From assembly GCF_933775445.1 (NCBI RefSeq), contig NC_065876.1, positions 15,624,001-15,688,000 on the forward strand: 64,000 bases of DNA, given 5' to 3'. A program made the position numbers and the translations under genes. Positions 27,856 to 41,800 of this stretch are shown here, in pieces; the first letter of the stretch is position 1; every line of letters starts with the position of its first letter. Source of the stretch: Argentina anserina (taxonomy: Eukaryota > Streptophyta > Magnoliopsida > Rosales > Rosaceae). The notes under the pieces were generated by a model. The model was given only the letters and a program-made list of their open reading frames with translations, searched no databases and was not told the origin of the DNA.

Positions 27856-28187
27856 TCTCTTGTTTGACAACTATAAATTGGAAATTCTAAATTTCGGTGG
27901 AAAATTAAAGGAAGGAATTCATTGTTTGAATTCCCCACAAAATATGTGTCATTTGTAAATTCATTTGTACTGTTCAATTATCTTTCCAAAAAAAAAGTAT
28001 TTTTTAATATTTTATCTCTTTAATTTATTTCAAACTTTCTTAATCTATCACAAAGTTCAAATTCCACATAAATATAACCAAATAGTAGAATTCACAATTA
28101 ACGGATTTTATATTGATGGATTCTAAGATGCTATCATTTATAAACTCTTTATATTTTATAATTTTTTCATCCAAACGCGCTGTAGCA

Positions 28188-29244
28188 GAGCACGTGATAA
28201 TTTTTTAGCGTAGGTTATAACCATATAACTTTCTTGTATGTGTTCGATCTGCATAATTGAAGACCAAATATTAGCTTAACTGGACAACATTATTTTAGTT
28301 CTAGTTTGTTCTTCTTCTATCAATCCAATTTTGTAAAATTTTACACGAAAAATCAATTGTGGCTAGTTAGACAAAAATATATTTCACTAAATATAAAAAA
28401 TAAAAATAAAATATTCTATCAATAAAACAAGGGAATTCCAACGGTTAAAGTTTTGAATTATAAAAAAAACCCATAATTTATTAACTTTCACAAAACTGAA
28501 CCAAATGTATAAATAATATTATTGTAATTATGAGACAAAACTAAAAATAAAACTTTTCAAAAATTTTTGGGAGATTTTGCACTCGTGCAGACTAGTAAAA
28601 AAGAAAATCAAAACTATTTTATATTGTTTTGTGTTTGTCCGAGTTTAAATTCATCTCGTTTCTTTGTTTCTGCCTTCTGGGCAAAACTGGACTCCCTTCT
28701 TTTTCACCTCCTCGTCGTCCCTCACCCTGAAGGCCGCCCTTTACCCCGTCGGAATCCTATTTCCCCTCAGTAAACGACACAAGCCTTTTCGTCGTTGAAT
28801 CAACCTGAAAATCCCCCATAACCCCATTCCTCCCTAGAATCACTGATCCCATCTTCATATTCTGTTCCCACTTTCAATACCTCCATTATTTATACATCAA
28901 GCTTCAACCTTTAAGCTTCAGAATCATCCCCACTTGCTTCAATTCGACTCATTCAGGTCTCCCCTATCTTTTAATTCCATTTTTTTCTGTAATCTGAGTG
29001 TAATTTGTTTAAAGTTTTCATCTTTACTGCTAATTCACACTGAATAACTCATCAAGATAGTTAATTGCTTTATTGAATCAAACTGCTAGGTGACCCTAAT
29101 TTAGTTCAGCTTTCGATTATTTAGGGCATGATTTATTAGCTTTGGAGTGGCGAGTGGGCAATATAGAGGTGGAAGGAACCCTAAATTAAGCGGTGGGATC
29201 ACCGGCTTGGTCTGTTGTAGTAAAAGGGTATACATTGCCTCATT
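28188..29244. promoter_or_regulatory. TAF4 upstream and 5' leader region
   Basis: No gene is supported. The first about 370 bases are AT-rich spacer and the last about 600 are mixed-composition sequence ahead of the TAF4 start. A pyrimidine-rich stretch and a GT at about 28956 (CAGGTCTCCCC) could be a 5'-UTR donor; not proven. Confidence 0.3.
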
Positions 29245-32200
29245 ATGGACCCGTCGATGATGAAGAAGCTCCTCGAGGACGACGAGGTGTTCTATCTGTG
29301 TGTTACTGTGTTATGGTCACAAATGTAGGTTTTGGGGTGCATTTGATGCTAACTGTTTTTGTTTTTGTGTGAAGGATGAGACAATGCATTCGGGGGCGGA
29401 TGTGGAGGCCTTTCAGGCGGCATTGAATAGGGACATTGAAGGAGATTTGGCTGCTTTGCAGCCGTCTGATTCAGAGTCTGGTAATTTTTTTTTGAAGCGA
29501 ATCTTGAATCATGAAGTATATTTATGTTAATAGTAATCTACTTTGGAGTTTGGTTAGATATCTGAGAGAAGGAGTGGTTTGTATGGAAGTTGATTTCTAA
29601 GAATTTGTCATCATCTTGTTTTATTTATGGTATATAACATCTTGGGTGTGTTGGAATGGATTTATTTTTATATTGTTTATCCTCGAAGGATACATTATTC
29701 ATTTCAGTTTACTCTTGAAAGATGTGTAAGGTATATGAGTTAATTGTCTTTTGACATTTGGGACTGGGAATGCATCACAAGCAACACATTTGTTCCAGGA
29801 TAATGGTAATGAAATTTTCGTTGGAGAGAGAATCTTTGTGGGTACATGAAAATGATTGAAATCACAGGGGTTCAAGTTGGAACCTTTGATAGGACATAGC
29901 AGCTGGCCCTAACTGTATTCCCGATTTTACCAATCAGTTGTTTAAAGCAATGTTTTCCTATGCTCTTCAGATTTAGCAGATTTTAAGTTGCAACATTAAA
30001 CAAATTTAGCTAGTGAGCTGTCTTATCCTATATGCTGGGACTTGGGTTAAAGAAAAAAGAATCTAAACTATGGGAGACAGAAGAGGTACCTTCAATCATG
30101 GAATTCATAGATGGAGTCAACTTGGTGAAGGGGAGAGCGAAATTTAGATGCTAGAAGATGAAAGCTAGAGTGTTTTGAGGATTCTCACGGATGTCTTTTC
30201 AGCCACTACTGCACATACAAATTAATGGCAGTGCTTGTTAAAGGTGAAAACCGAATAAACTCCTTGTGAGTAGACTTTAAGGAGAGAAATCTAATCACGT
30301 TTTCTTGCATTGTGTATTGTCATCAAATTTATCACAGGGATTTTTAGAGGATAGGTTGAGCTGGGCATCTCTAGCAGAATAGTTTGTTCAGTTATGCGAA
30401 ATTTGTACTTTGTCAAAGGGAAAAAGGCTAGAGCTCTTGGCATTGCAGTGGCTGTATTTTGGGTGATTTGGAAGGGAAGGTAATAATTGAACTTCAAAGA
30501 TTAAAATGGTGTGGGGTGGAGGACCTCTTTGAAAATTCATTTCTTGTCTGCCTTGTTGGCTTCAGTTTTGATTAAAATCTCTTTTTTTTATAAAGGGTTT
30601 TGGTTGGGTTAAAAAACTATAGTCTCCCTCTTTCTACGCTCGAAGGCTCAGTGGTTGAGTCATGTTGTTAGCTATAGATTTTGTAGTCTTATTGTCCAGG
30701 GCTGATCTTTCTTTTCCGTTCAGTTATTTTCTTAGTAAAATATGTTTAGTATTGGAAAATTGTGTTATGCTTGCTTATGTTCATAACTAAAACGCCTCAT
30801 TTAAAATACTATGATGGTTACGTTGCTTTATATATTTATAAATTTTATTTTTTGCATTATATGATGCAGCTGTTTTGTCTCAAGGAAGCAATAATACTTC
30901 CAGTCAATCGCTATCACAGTTGCATACTGCTAACCAGGATGAAAGTACTGTTGGTCAAATTCAACATGACCAAAATATTGCACAACAGAGAGAACTGCAT
31001 TCATATGAAATGGAGTTAAAGCAACAACAATCCATTTCTGAGAATATGCCCCAACAGAATGATGCATCACAGGAGCTTAATCATTTTTCTTTGCCCCAGA
31101 AGCAACCCCACGGTGATCTTCAGCAAGGGCAAGCAGATCAAAAGCCTCTTCAGACTGGAATGTTGATGTCTGGAAAACATCCAGTCTCAACTCAGGAGCA
31201 GAACTTAACACCTAAACCAGAAAATGACTCTCAGTATGCAAAGCTTCAGAAGATGAGTAGTCAACAGGCAATGCCCGCTGAGCAGCCAAGCACCCCAATG
31301 AATCGCAGTAAACAAGTACCATTTGGTCTGTTACTACCTGTCTTATTACCCCAACTTGATAAAGACAGAGCCATGCAACTTCAAACTCTTTTTACTAAAC
31401 TGAAGGTGGGTTCTACTGCAACTTGATTGTATAGTAGTTTTGCTTTTTGACAATTTTCCTTTTCTCTGAACTGTCTGCTGCTTATTTTAGAACAATGAAA
31501 TCTCCAAAGATGCTTTTGTTCGACACATTAGAAGTGTTGTTGGGGACCAGATGCTAAAAATGGCAGTATACAAAGTACAGACACAGGTAAGAAATACAAT
31601 TGTTGTTCTCTTCATTAATTAATATATATTGATAACATAGCTAACTGTAATCGTAAAATTAGCAGCCTGCTCTCAAACAACATTTAATGACTCAGGCCTC
31701 ATCGCAACAGCAATCTCCTAGGATGCCATCTATTAATGCAGGTGCTACTCAGTTCACTGGTCCTCGTTCATTTGCAATTCAACAGAGAGGTGTGAACCCT
31801 TCCACAAACCCGTCACACATTCCCACAGTTCATATGCAGACTGATTCAAGCCATTCAGCCATTGAAAATAGTGCCAAAAAATTGCGGGAAGCAGAACGTC
31901 AGTCTGATCCTCATGGAATGCAAGTAAATCAGATGTCTGCTTCGAGCACAGGAGCTTCCAATCAAGAAAGGGAGCGGTCCTCAGTTCCTATGCAAGTACA
32001 TAACAAGCAGCAGCAGCAGTTGCACTACCCACAATCATCCTTTGCCATGTATGGATCTACTGGCAGTAATTATCACCCATATCCAGAGACAAATGTCAAT
32101 ACAATGCCTCTCAAACAGCAACCTCATGACCCGCATTTGAGGCAAATTCCTCAACATCAAAGCATGGGTTCAGCTCAGTCAGGTGGAGGGGAAGCCCAGG

Positions 32201-35200
32201 GAACAAACATCATGAGTGTGCCTAAATCAGAGAGACAAAATTCTGTGAACGAGCCAAGCAGACAGCAGGGTGGATCTCTTCCTCACTTCACAAATAGTTC
32301 AACTTTACAACAAAATTCAGTTCCTTGGCAGTCTTCAAATAAAGAGCAGATTTCTGGTCCTATATCATCAATGGGTTATGTAAAACAGGAATCCATTGAC
32401 CAGAGTGCTGAGCAGCAGCACAAGACCGGTCTATCTAATTCTCAGCGTTTGCCTTATGCTTCTTCTGTGCAACTTGAACATGGAAATGTGTCACCTGGAA
32501 TTGCAGTGGATGAGTCTTTAGAGAAGCAGTCTTCAAGAATGAGATCTTCAAGCACAGGGCCATCTGGGAGCATCGTTGCTTCGTCATCTACAAGCACAGG
32601 CCCCGTCTTGAATCCTGTTTCTTCTACCACAACAACACATACTGATCCTAATGTAAAGTCATCTTCTCATCTCTCTTAAATTTCCAATTTTAGGTACTAG
32701 CGTGGAATATGTATGTTCCATTGGTGTGCTTTTTAAAATTTATCTACTTAAGTAATATAGCAGCTACCCAATGGTGGTAGAGTAAGAATATTTATAAAAA
32801 AAGTATTAAAGAAGAAGAGATATTCCTTTAGTAACTGTGTCCTGTTGTATGTTTTCATGTGGTCATGAATTGGGAGATGATTTGGATATGAGTTGGGGAT
32901 TGGGCTGCAATTTTTGTAAAAATAGTGATAATATATTTGTTCCTCATCATATTTAACTTGTTTTATGATGATAGGCTTCAACTGTAAGAATACAATTTTT
33001 CTTGAGGGCCTGGTATCATGCTCTTCCAGTTTTTTTTTTCTGTATTTTTTACGCTGCAATATATTTGTTTGATTATACTCTGTCCTAATAAGAATATTTT
33101 TCAACACTACTCATAACTATTTTCTTCTCTAATTCTTCATTTTACCAGTTAGGCTCTAGGATACCTTCCGGAACTTCTCCTTCTGGTATTACTAATAGAA
33201 TACCAGCAAAAAAAGCTTCTGTTGGCCAAAAGAAGCCTAATGAAGCACTTGGTTCGCCACCGCCGCCTTCAAGGTAAACTTAAGATTTTTTGTTATATAC
33301 CCCAGTCTCTGGATGATTTAAAATCATGTCCTCCATATAACTTTTTGTTAAATTCATTACACATTGTAGCGGTAAGAAGCAAAAAGTATCCGGGGGTTTT
33401 TCAGATCAAAGCATTGAACAACTCAATGACGTCACAGCTGTTAGTGGAGTTAATCTGAGGGTACAGTATCTTATCATTTTTAATCCATTCTAATGCGTAA
33501 TATCATCAGATTGAGTGACGTTAGCCATGTAATAAAGCTCAGAACCTTTTGACATTCTTGATGATATAGGAAGAGGAGGAGCAGCTGTTTTCTGGGCCCA
33601 AAGACGACACTCGAGCTTCAGAAGCATCTCGAAGAGTTGTGCAAGAAGAAGAAGAAAGGTTGATTTTGCAGAAGCATCCCTTGCAGAAAAAATTGGCAGA
33701 AATCAGTTAATAATATTTTATATCTTTCTCATTCATGTGTTCAAGTTGTTTTTGGCATGGAAGTAAATATCAGACACATGATGATGTATGGTGTTTTTAC
33801 CTTTTTCCTTAGCAGTGTTCAGAAATGGTTTGAAAAGTATAAGCCATGATGTGGAACGATGCTTGTCTCTGGTGAGGGGCTACTTTTTTTATTTATATAA
33901 TTTTGTTAATATAAAGTTGCATACTATCTTCTTACTGTAACGCACTTGAATTTCAGTGTGTGGAGGAAAGAATGAGGGGACTGATAAATAATTTGATAAG
34001 ACTGTCAAAGCAGGTTTGCTTTAAATATCCCAGAAATAGTATCAAAATACTGAATTATATATGTTCCGACTTTGAGTGAATCTCCTTATGCTAGCGGGTT
34101 GATGCTGAGAAGCCAAAACACTACACAATAATTACATCGGATGTTCAGCAACAAATTATGATTCAGAACAAGAAAGCTAAGGAAGAATGGGAAAAGAAGC
34201 AGGCTGAGGCAGAAAAAGTCCGGAAGCTTAATGAAGTGAGTGTCCTTTTGTAGTCCAAATATTCAGTTATGCACTCATGGTAAATTACTAGTGGCTAAAC
34301 ATGTGCATATGCTCAGTTGCATAAACACTGATATTTTATGTTCATGTGCATTTAAATATGACTGCCTACAGCCTGAGACTATCAATGGAGTTGATGGTGA
34401 TAAAGACGATGGTCGTTCAAAATCATTTAAGGTATGTGGATACTACTTAGCAATATGTTTTTATTCTTGAACGGAGGGAACAATTAATATTTTGAGTTTT
34501 TGGTTGTTCAGGTAAACAAAGAAGAAGATGACAAAATGCGGACAACAGCAGCAAATGTTGCAGCCCGCGCTGCTGTTGGAGGAGATGACATGCTGTCAAA
34601 ATGGCAACTTATGGCTGAGCAAGCTCGCCAAAAACGTGAAGGTGGGAGTGATGTGGCATCTGGTTCCCAGCCAGGGAAAGATGTAAATCGCAAACCTACA
34701 TCAGCAGCTGGAAGAATTATGAAGGACAATCCAGAAGGAGAAAAAAGAGGGGCTGCGGCTCCTGTTTCTGCAGCTGGTAAGTGTCATTAAGATTGCTGGT
34801 CAAATTCTTTATATCATTTCTGTACTGGCTAGTGTGGAGTAATTAAGTTATAGGAGTCTTGAAAACTTTTGGGTCAGGAGGAAGTGATGACTTTCGTGGT
34901 AGAGTTCATAGTGTATGTACTGGTATTCCATGAAAAGGAAATGCTTTCTAAAGTTGCTTTAATATTTTCCCATGGACTTTTGCCATTTAAGTTTCAGATT
35001 ACAGGCACAGCATATTTTATTTATTTATTCGTATTAGTGGGGACAAGTTGTCCACCTTACTCTCTTTCATCATAACATCTATTTGTTTCTGTTTCGTCTC
35101 AGTGAGATTCAGTTTTGCAAAAATTTGCTATATGTACTAATTCTCAAATTCTGATATTTGACTGTTCTTAATTGAGACATCTTGTCCAATGTTCGTGGAG

Positions 35201-35840
35201 TTGAGTAGAAATGGTCTGATATGTTTTATGCATAAAGATTCTCACGTCTCGAGAGCTAAGCTATGAATATATACCTTAGATGGACGGGATACAGTTGGTC
35301 ATCTTTAGCCTGGTTAAAACTTTTCACAATAGAGTCGTATCTTATTTGTCTGGGGTCTACAAGAGCCATACTGGATGCCAATTGTGTTGCACTTGTGTGG
35401 GATCAAAAATTTATTGGAATTCATTTTTTTGCCTTCCTAATTGTAATTTTTCATTTTTTTGTTTATTCTCCTTTTAGCAATCTTACACCCACATTCACAA
35501 TTCATATTAGTCATTTTTCTACTTGCAATCATCTCATGCAACACTTTCATGGAGAAGTCTTGTTGAGTTAATTTTATTACTTTTGGTAGGAAGCTTATGC
35601 AAGAATCATTTGATTTCTTTCTCGAGTATTTGCTGCTTTGTTAATTGCAATTTGTTCTTTCCCACAGGGACTGTTAGAAAGTTTGGGAAAAATCAAGTTA
35701 TGGTGCCTCAGATGAGGGTAGCTCGTAGTATATCTGTCAAGGATGTGATTTCTGTTCTGGAAAGGGAACCTCAAATGTCCAAGTCTCCTCTGATATATCG
35801 CTTGTATGAGAGAAACCAATCTGACTCTGCTGGTGAATAA
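29245..35840 (+). CDS. TAF4: TFIID subunit TAF4/TAF4b
   Basis: Scaffold subunit of general transcription factor TFIID in the nucleus, pairing with TAF12 through a histone-like fold (known of the family). Fourteen exons: 29245-29286, 29375-29480, 30870-31405, 31491-31586, 31663-32652, 33149-33273, 33370-33460, 33570-33705, 33816-33871, 33957-34013, 34095-34235, 34372-34431, 34512-34776, 35668-35840; 957 residues. It starts [15 protein letters not shown] Gln/Ser-rich region follows, with an RST-type domain at [18 protein letters not shown] and [15 protein letters not shown]. The C-terminal TAF4 domain runs from [14 protein letters not shown] through [20 protein letters not shown] and IRLSKQRVDAEK to the conserved [20 protein letters not shown] and [18 protein letters not shown]. 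Exon 5 has a TAGCAG double acceptor, so one Gln is optional. Intron 2 (1.4 kb) holds a LINE-like relic. Confidence 0.95.
30225..30490 (+). pseudogene. Possible LINE reverse transcriptase relic in TAF4 intron 2
   Basis: Plus-strand frames hold SNHVFLHC (about 30293-30316) and [11 protein letters not shown] (about 30446-30480), the spacing and style of the zf-RVT region at the C-terminus of plant LINE polymerases (family pattern HLFLHC ... WxxW). Stops are frequent. Short and decayed, so only suggestive. Confidence 0.35.
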
Positions 35841-38800
35841 TCAAAAACTTTGAAACACTGCCTACGAGATCCTTAGAGAAGGTCTTTCGACCAACCTAGC
35901 CAATCTGACTGCTGTATATGGTTGGTTTGAGTTACTATTCTTCAGGTGGTTGTAATTATATTTATTTGGGTTGTGTACGTTTTTTTAATTTACAATCCTA
36001 TTTTCAAAATAGCGTAGTAGCTAACCCTGAGGAGCAATAAAGTTCAGCCAGAAAAGGGTTGAACCACTGCATCCTTCAGTTCTAAGATTATGGTGATATC
36101 TGAATGTTTAAGTCTGATGGCGTTGTAAATTAGTTATATTGTATTGAATATAGAGGAATTTTGAGGCTGGAGAAAATGAATGTACGCCAGTGAAATTCTG
36201 TTCTGAAGGCTGGAATCCTTAACATATATACGTACGATGCATGTATAGGCCTTTAATCCTTCATCATCACGGATGAATTGCTGCCCATATTCAGCCTCAG
36301 ATATCCAGTCTACAACCTTAACACGCAACTCTTCAATATCGACGAGAAGCCGTCGTCAGGCAACTCCGATGGGAAAGATCACCAACGTTTGCTGGTGTAC
36401 CATGGCCTGAAACAGCCAGCAGCCCCGGTTTGTTGGCCGTGGGAGGCCAAGCGTCTGTCACTTTCCAAAACTGCAAAACGTACCAAGTTTTCTATTCCTA
36501 TAAATGGGAATCATGACAATGATTAAGGCAACACACACCGAAGATGTTCAAAAATTATTCATGTTTTTTTTTATATGAAATCAACGTCGGTATCTTCAAA
36601 GGCTTTTTAGGTCCAAAAACTAATCCGTCTTAAAGATTTATGTCAAAACGGTTCCTCCCCTTACCACCAAGAATAATGGATTTAAACTTAAAACTCCAAC
36701 TAGCATCGGAGGGATTCGAACATAGATATGAGGGATCTCATACTCACACCAAGACTCTAAGCAACTCGACCACATGTGATGGTTTCATGCATGCTTTCAT
36801 ATTTAAGTTGGCGCATAGTTAGATCAGGGGAGTCAGATTACTAGTAAAATTTTAAGTAACTTTGGATCATATGAAACAAATTAATATCCACTAGTGTATA
36901 AAAGATTATATACAGCATATCATTATCAAAGCATTGGCAATAGAAAACACGAGCTTTTAGGCAAAACCCCAAACATGCTGTTGAACAAAACAGTAGATCC
37001 AGTGCTTATATAGTTTAATGCTATATAAGTATATATTGATGCAGCTCACTTGGCCAAAGTATCTAGCCAAGTCAAACTGCTCATTTGTATAATTGTTTGG
37101 ATCATCATTAACTATTAAATCCCATTCGTTGCTTTGTTATAATGATGATAATTTAAAGAAGCCAACTTCTTTTTTGGCCAAAGGAAGTGTTTGTCCTTGG
37201 AATAGATTGTTCTAATAAAATGGTAATCATTGAGATTCTTAGTCTCACTGCTTTCAGAGACTTCTCAAATCTTCCATATGTTTGTTTGATAATTAAGCAG
37301 ACTCTTAACCTCTTAGGACATACCACATTATGATCAATCATCTTCATAAGTTCAATCCAAAATGATTTGAGGATCAAAATTCACAGTAAGTGTGAAACCA
37401 CTTCTTTTACCGCAGTAAGAAGGAAGTAATGTAGAGCGTTTACCTTAACGCCAAATGACTGCTCTATCGAGTCCATTCCATTCTGTTATTTTTCTTTGGC
37501 TAAGCGATTACCTCCATATTTGGTAAAAGATAATGACTACTCACTAGTAAGCAAAAAGTAGCAAAATTTTTGGTACGTGGACCATACCAAGATCGTTTGA
37601 TTTTGACTGTTGAACATAGTGAGTAGCAAAATGTACCATCACTATTTTGTGAAATTTTGCCCTTGAGACTTTACGGATAAGTTTTTACCACCATAATCAC
37701 TCTCATTTAGATAACTGATGCACGAAAAGGTTCTTCTACAATTGGTACAAACCACACAAGACTGATTCTTTCGAATGATAATAGGAATACAACTAACTTA
37801 TTTAATTACAAAAAAGTAGGTAAATCATTATACGCCAAAAGAAGATCGATATTCACAAATCATGAGTTTATTAATTCGATAATTTTTAATGATAAAAAGA
37901 ACGCAATGAACAACGAAACTTCTACATTGAAATGAAAATATTAGAGCAATACTGTCTAGGGCGATTGCTCTTGTTTGTTACTTTCCAACCTTCAAGTATG
38001 ACTGAACACATAAATTATACGAAGTTATTGAATATGTAAATATCACTATCATCCAGAATGTCAAGCATAATATCGTTACGGACAAGCCCTCTTTTAAGAC
38101 GTATAAACTAGCTAAACAACAGTGTTTAGGACTTTAGGCCGACTCGTGTTGTTTATTACTTCCGAACCAGGTGAACATCGCCGGCTCACTGCTCATTGAG
38201 GATGTAAAATAAGAGGGTAAATTCCGCGGAGAAATTTTTCATTATAAGGTAAGTTATATGGGTCAGAGTAATATTTGGTTCAATTTAATCCTATAAATAA
38301 ACAAATGTAATGGAGGGAGGAGAAAGGGTCACCACTTTGATGGCAGAGCAGTCAGAGCACTAGTGCTTAATTTGGTCTCGCCGGCACAAACAGTCTCCTC
38401 AGAGTAACTACCCACTTCTCCATCTCTACTTCAGTCTCTCTCTCTGTTTCTGTGTCCTTTTACTCCTTAAAAACCAAAGACCACACTAAACTACATAGAA
38501 GACAACTTCTTTCTTTCTTCTTCTTCCCTTCTTCTTCTCTGACTTCATCTGATCTCAACTCCTTCCACAAGCACTTGAATCCAAAATCAGACCAAATGGG
38601 TTGCCTCGAAACCCGTTTCTGCCATCGGGTCTGCATTGAAATCTTAAAACAGAGACCACATATTTGTTATTTTAGCATTGGATTGTCTTATTTGTCTACT
38701 GTGGTCTGAACCAAGAAACGCTAATGCGGACGCATCTTTGAACCAGTCCTTCTCAGAATCTGGTTAAGATTTGTGTCCATGGCGGTTTTCGTTGGTTTTA

Positions 38801-38848
38801 GAAGGTAGTATTGACCCTCTTTGAATTTGAAGGAGTCTGTTCTTGGTC
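35841..38848. other. TAF4 3' flank to palmitoyltransferase gene
   Basis: Contains the TAF4 3'-UTR (to perhaps 36060), an unexplained coding-like patch at 36134-36525 (see findings), AT-rich spacer, and from about 38420 a CT-rich stretch typical of a plant 5' leader ahead of the gene at 38849. No other gene is supported. Confidence 0.4.
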
Positions 38849-41800
38849 ATGGCTCGTCGTCATGGATGGGAACTCCCTGCTCACACTTTTCAGGTCCTTA
38901 TATATTGGCTCTTTTAATCTTGTGTATATACTTGTGTGCTCTTTGTGTTTCTGTATTTTGGTGGCCATGATTACTAAATCATTGTTTGTCAATATGTGTT
39001 TAGGCCTCTAATTCTTTTGCTTTTGGTCCCTCTGTCTCCCACAATCACTTTTGCAATAGTTGGAAGAACTTGCACTATGTTGGATTGGAATAACTTGCAC
39101 ACCCCAATTGCATTATATTTTGCATCCATCAGAATAAAGGAGCAACTAACATTGCTTGTTTTCATCCCATTGTATTTCTGATCTTGGCTTATGGATGTTC
39201 ATAAAAAACAAGCCAAGTATGTGACTTTTGGAGGATTGGAGTTTAGCTTGAACTTGAAAATAAACACTGATAAATGGAATAGGGGGACTATATAAGCCTC
39301 ACTTATAAGTCAAGGATTGTGGTGTATTTAGTAGATAAGCTAAACTGATTTGAACTGAGTGGTTTGTAGTACAGCAAATTATTACTATGGCTTGTTAGGT
39401 CCATGTTTTCCAAGATCTGAGAGCCTGTTTGACGGTATCTTGCATTCCTGAAAAGTCACCTTTATTTTTCTTTCTAATGTGCACAGGTTGTGGCTATAAC
39501 CGTTTTCTTCTTGTTAACGGTTGCATATTATGCCTTCTTCGCTCCCTTTCTTGGAAATGAAATTTATGAGTACGTGGCAATTGGTGTATATTCTGCGTTG
39601 GTGAGCTAAACAGTGCCTTAAATTCTTACAGTCCATCAGTCAGCTACTCAGCTCTTCTTAGTAATGTCTAATATCATATTTTTGATTTTCAGGTGCTTTC
39701 TGTATTCATACTTTATGTTCGGTGTACAGCAATTGATCCTGCTGATCCTGGAATACTACTTGAAGCGGACAAGTCATTTTCCGGGAAAGAAAACAATAAC
39801 ACAGATAATCATGGTTAGTGTATGAAATTGAATTTATATATCTAAAGCATGCACGTAAGTACACATTGGAGCCAAAAACAGGCTTGTGATCAGACACCGA
39901 ATTAAAGGTTCATGTAATTGGTACAATATTGTTATTTAAAGGAGATTGGATATCTAAAAGATGACAATGTAATCACCCTTGCTGGTGGAAAATAGCATTT
40001 CATGGTTTATTTACTGTACAAATAAATACATAATATTCCACCCATGTGAATTATAGATTTCTTTTTGGTATGATCAATCAGATTGGCTCTCATTTGTTCA
40101 CCTACCTGAGTAATAAAAATAATTTCAACCGGAATAAAAAGACTAATTAAGAAAGGGAATGCTTGCTTAAGCAAAGCTTCAGAAATCTATTAGAGAACCA
40201 TCCACAGTGAGTTTAGAAGTACCATAACAGGATGAGTCCAAGTTGAGAGAACTTGACTGCCAATAGGATACTCATTCCATAAGTATTCACTGCAGCATAA
40301 GCTGTAAATGTTAGCAACTCTTCATGCCTTTGTTCTCTGAAATTTGTGATCGTACCTTATGTGTTTTTTTTAGGGAACATGTCATTCAGTAATAGAGGAA
40401 AAGTGGACAGCCATAATTCAAGTTGGTGCTCACAATTTGGAGGTTTCTTTTGTGGATGTTTTGTAAGAGAAGATTGCCGCAAACGTGAAGATCTCTTGCA
40501 ATTACAGCAAGAATCTGGAGAGGATCCTCTCTTCTGTACTCTGTGCAAAGCTGAGGTACAAGAGTTCTCGTGAAGTTCACATTACCTATTTTCTTTAGAG
40601 TGCACTGGGATGTATACCTTGACAGATGTGCTACTCACAAGAGTAATTCAGTGGGCGTTAATACTATTATTTAGTTGTGGGCAAGGTTCAAGTTTTATGC
40701 TGCTGAAAGATTTCTGGAATTCTTGCCTAATTTCATGTTACAGATTACTAATGTCACCATAGTTTCTAGACTAAAACACAGAGGGGATTTATCATTACCA
40801 GGTCACCTGATGCTTTTATGTTCTCATGTAGGTTGGCAAGTTCAGCAAACATTGTAGAAGCTGTGATAAATGTGTTGATGGATTTGATCATCATTGTCGG
40901 GTAATTTCTAGACCTCCAATTATATAATAATCTCTGTCTCTTCATGGCCTCTTCTGTCATACTCGGGCCATTACTGACTGTTTCTGGTCTTCCTGTGTCT
41001 TCACTTATCATAGTGCTCAGTTGCATTCTCAGTAACTTGTCCCTTTATTGGAAGAACACATTACTTTTGTTTTATTGCTAACAGCACCAATGTTGTTCCT
41101 GTAGTGGCTAAATAATTGTGTGGGGAGGAAAAATTATATCACCTTCGTGTCTCTTATGGCCGTGAGCCTTGTTTGGGTAAGATCTTCAATATCAGCTTTT
41201 TAAAAATAGTTCCAAGTCTCTATACCCAAACAAATTATTCTCTCATATTTCTGATGTATGTGGATATATGCGCAGCTTATTGTTGAATGCGGTGTTGGCA
41301 TTGCTGTCCTTGTTCGGTGCTTTGCTGATAAAAACAGTATGAAAAGGCAGATAGCCGATAGACTTGGAGCTGGTTTCTCTCAGCCCCCTTTTGCCACCGT
41401 GGTGGTACATTTTCTGCGTTGTGTCTTTGGCTTGTTTACTTTTTACTCTCAAACACTCTAGATTTCAGGGGCTATGTCAATCTTTAAATCCTTTATGATG
41501 TTTGCAGGCCTTATGTACTGCTATTTCCTTCCTTGCCATATATCCTTTGGCAGAGCTGTTCTTTTTCCACATAATTTTGATTCGAAAGGTAGGGTCACTC
41601 TCTCAAACATTTCAGTTCACCAGTGATACTGCACTAAAAATTACAACTAGTGTATCCGTGCAGGGTATTACAACCTATGAGTATGTTATTGCCATGAGAA
41701 CACAAAGTGAACCTCCTGGACCATCTGTGGACGGTGGCGATCAGCAGAGTATGGCATCTTCACCAACAAGTTCGGCTGTGACTGCCTTGAGTGGAAGGAG

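Larger units (their letters stand above)
24498..28180. mobile_element. MITE split by a later solo-LTR insertion
   Basis: The left end is GTGTGTTTGGATGAGGGAA (24498 on) and the right end is CATCCAAACGCGC (to 28180); the complement of the right end is GCGCGTTTGGATG, matching the left in 11 of 13 bases. The two arms, about 75 bases left and about 325 bases right, are separated by the LTR at 24574-27855, so the original element was about 400 bases. Target duplication is unclear. Confidence 0.55.
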
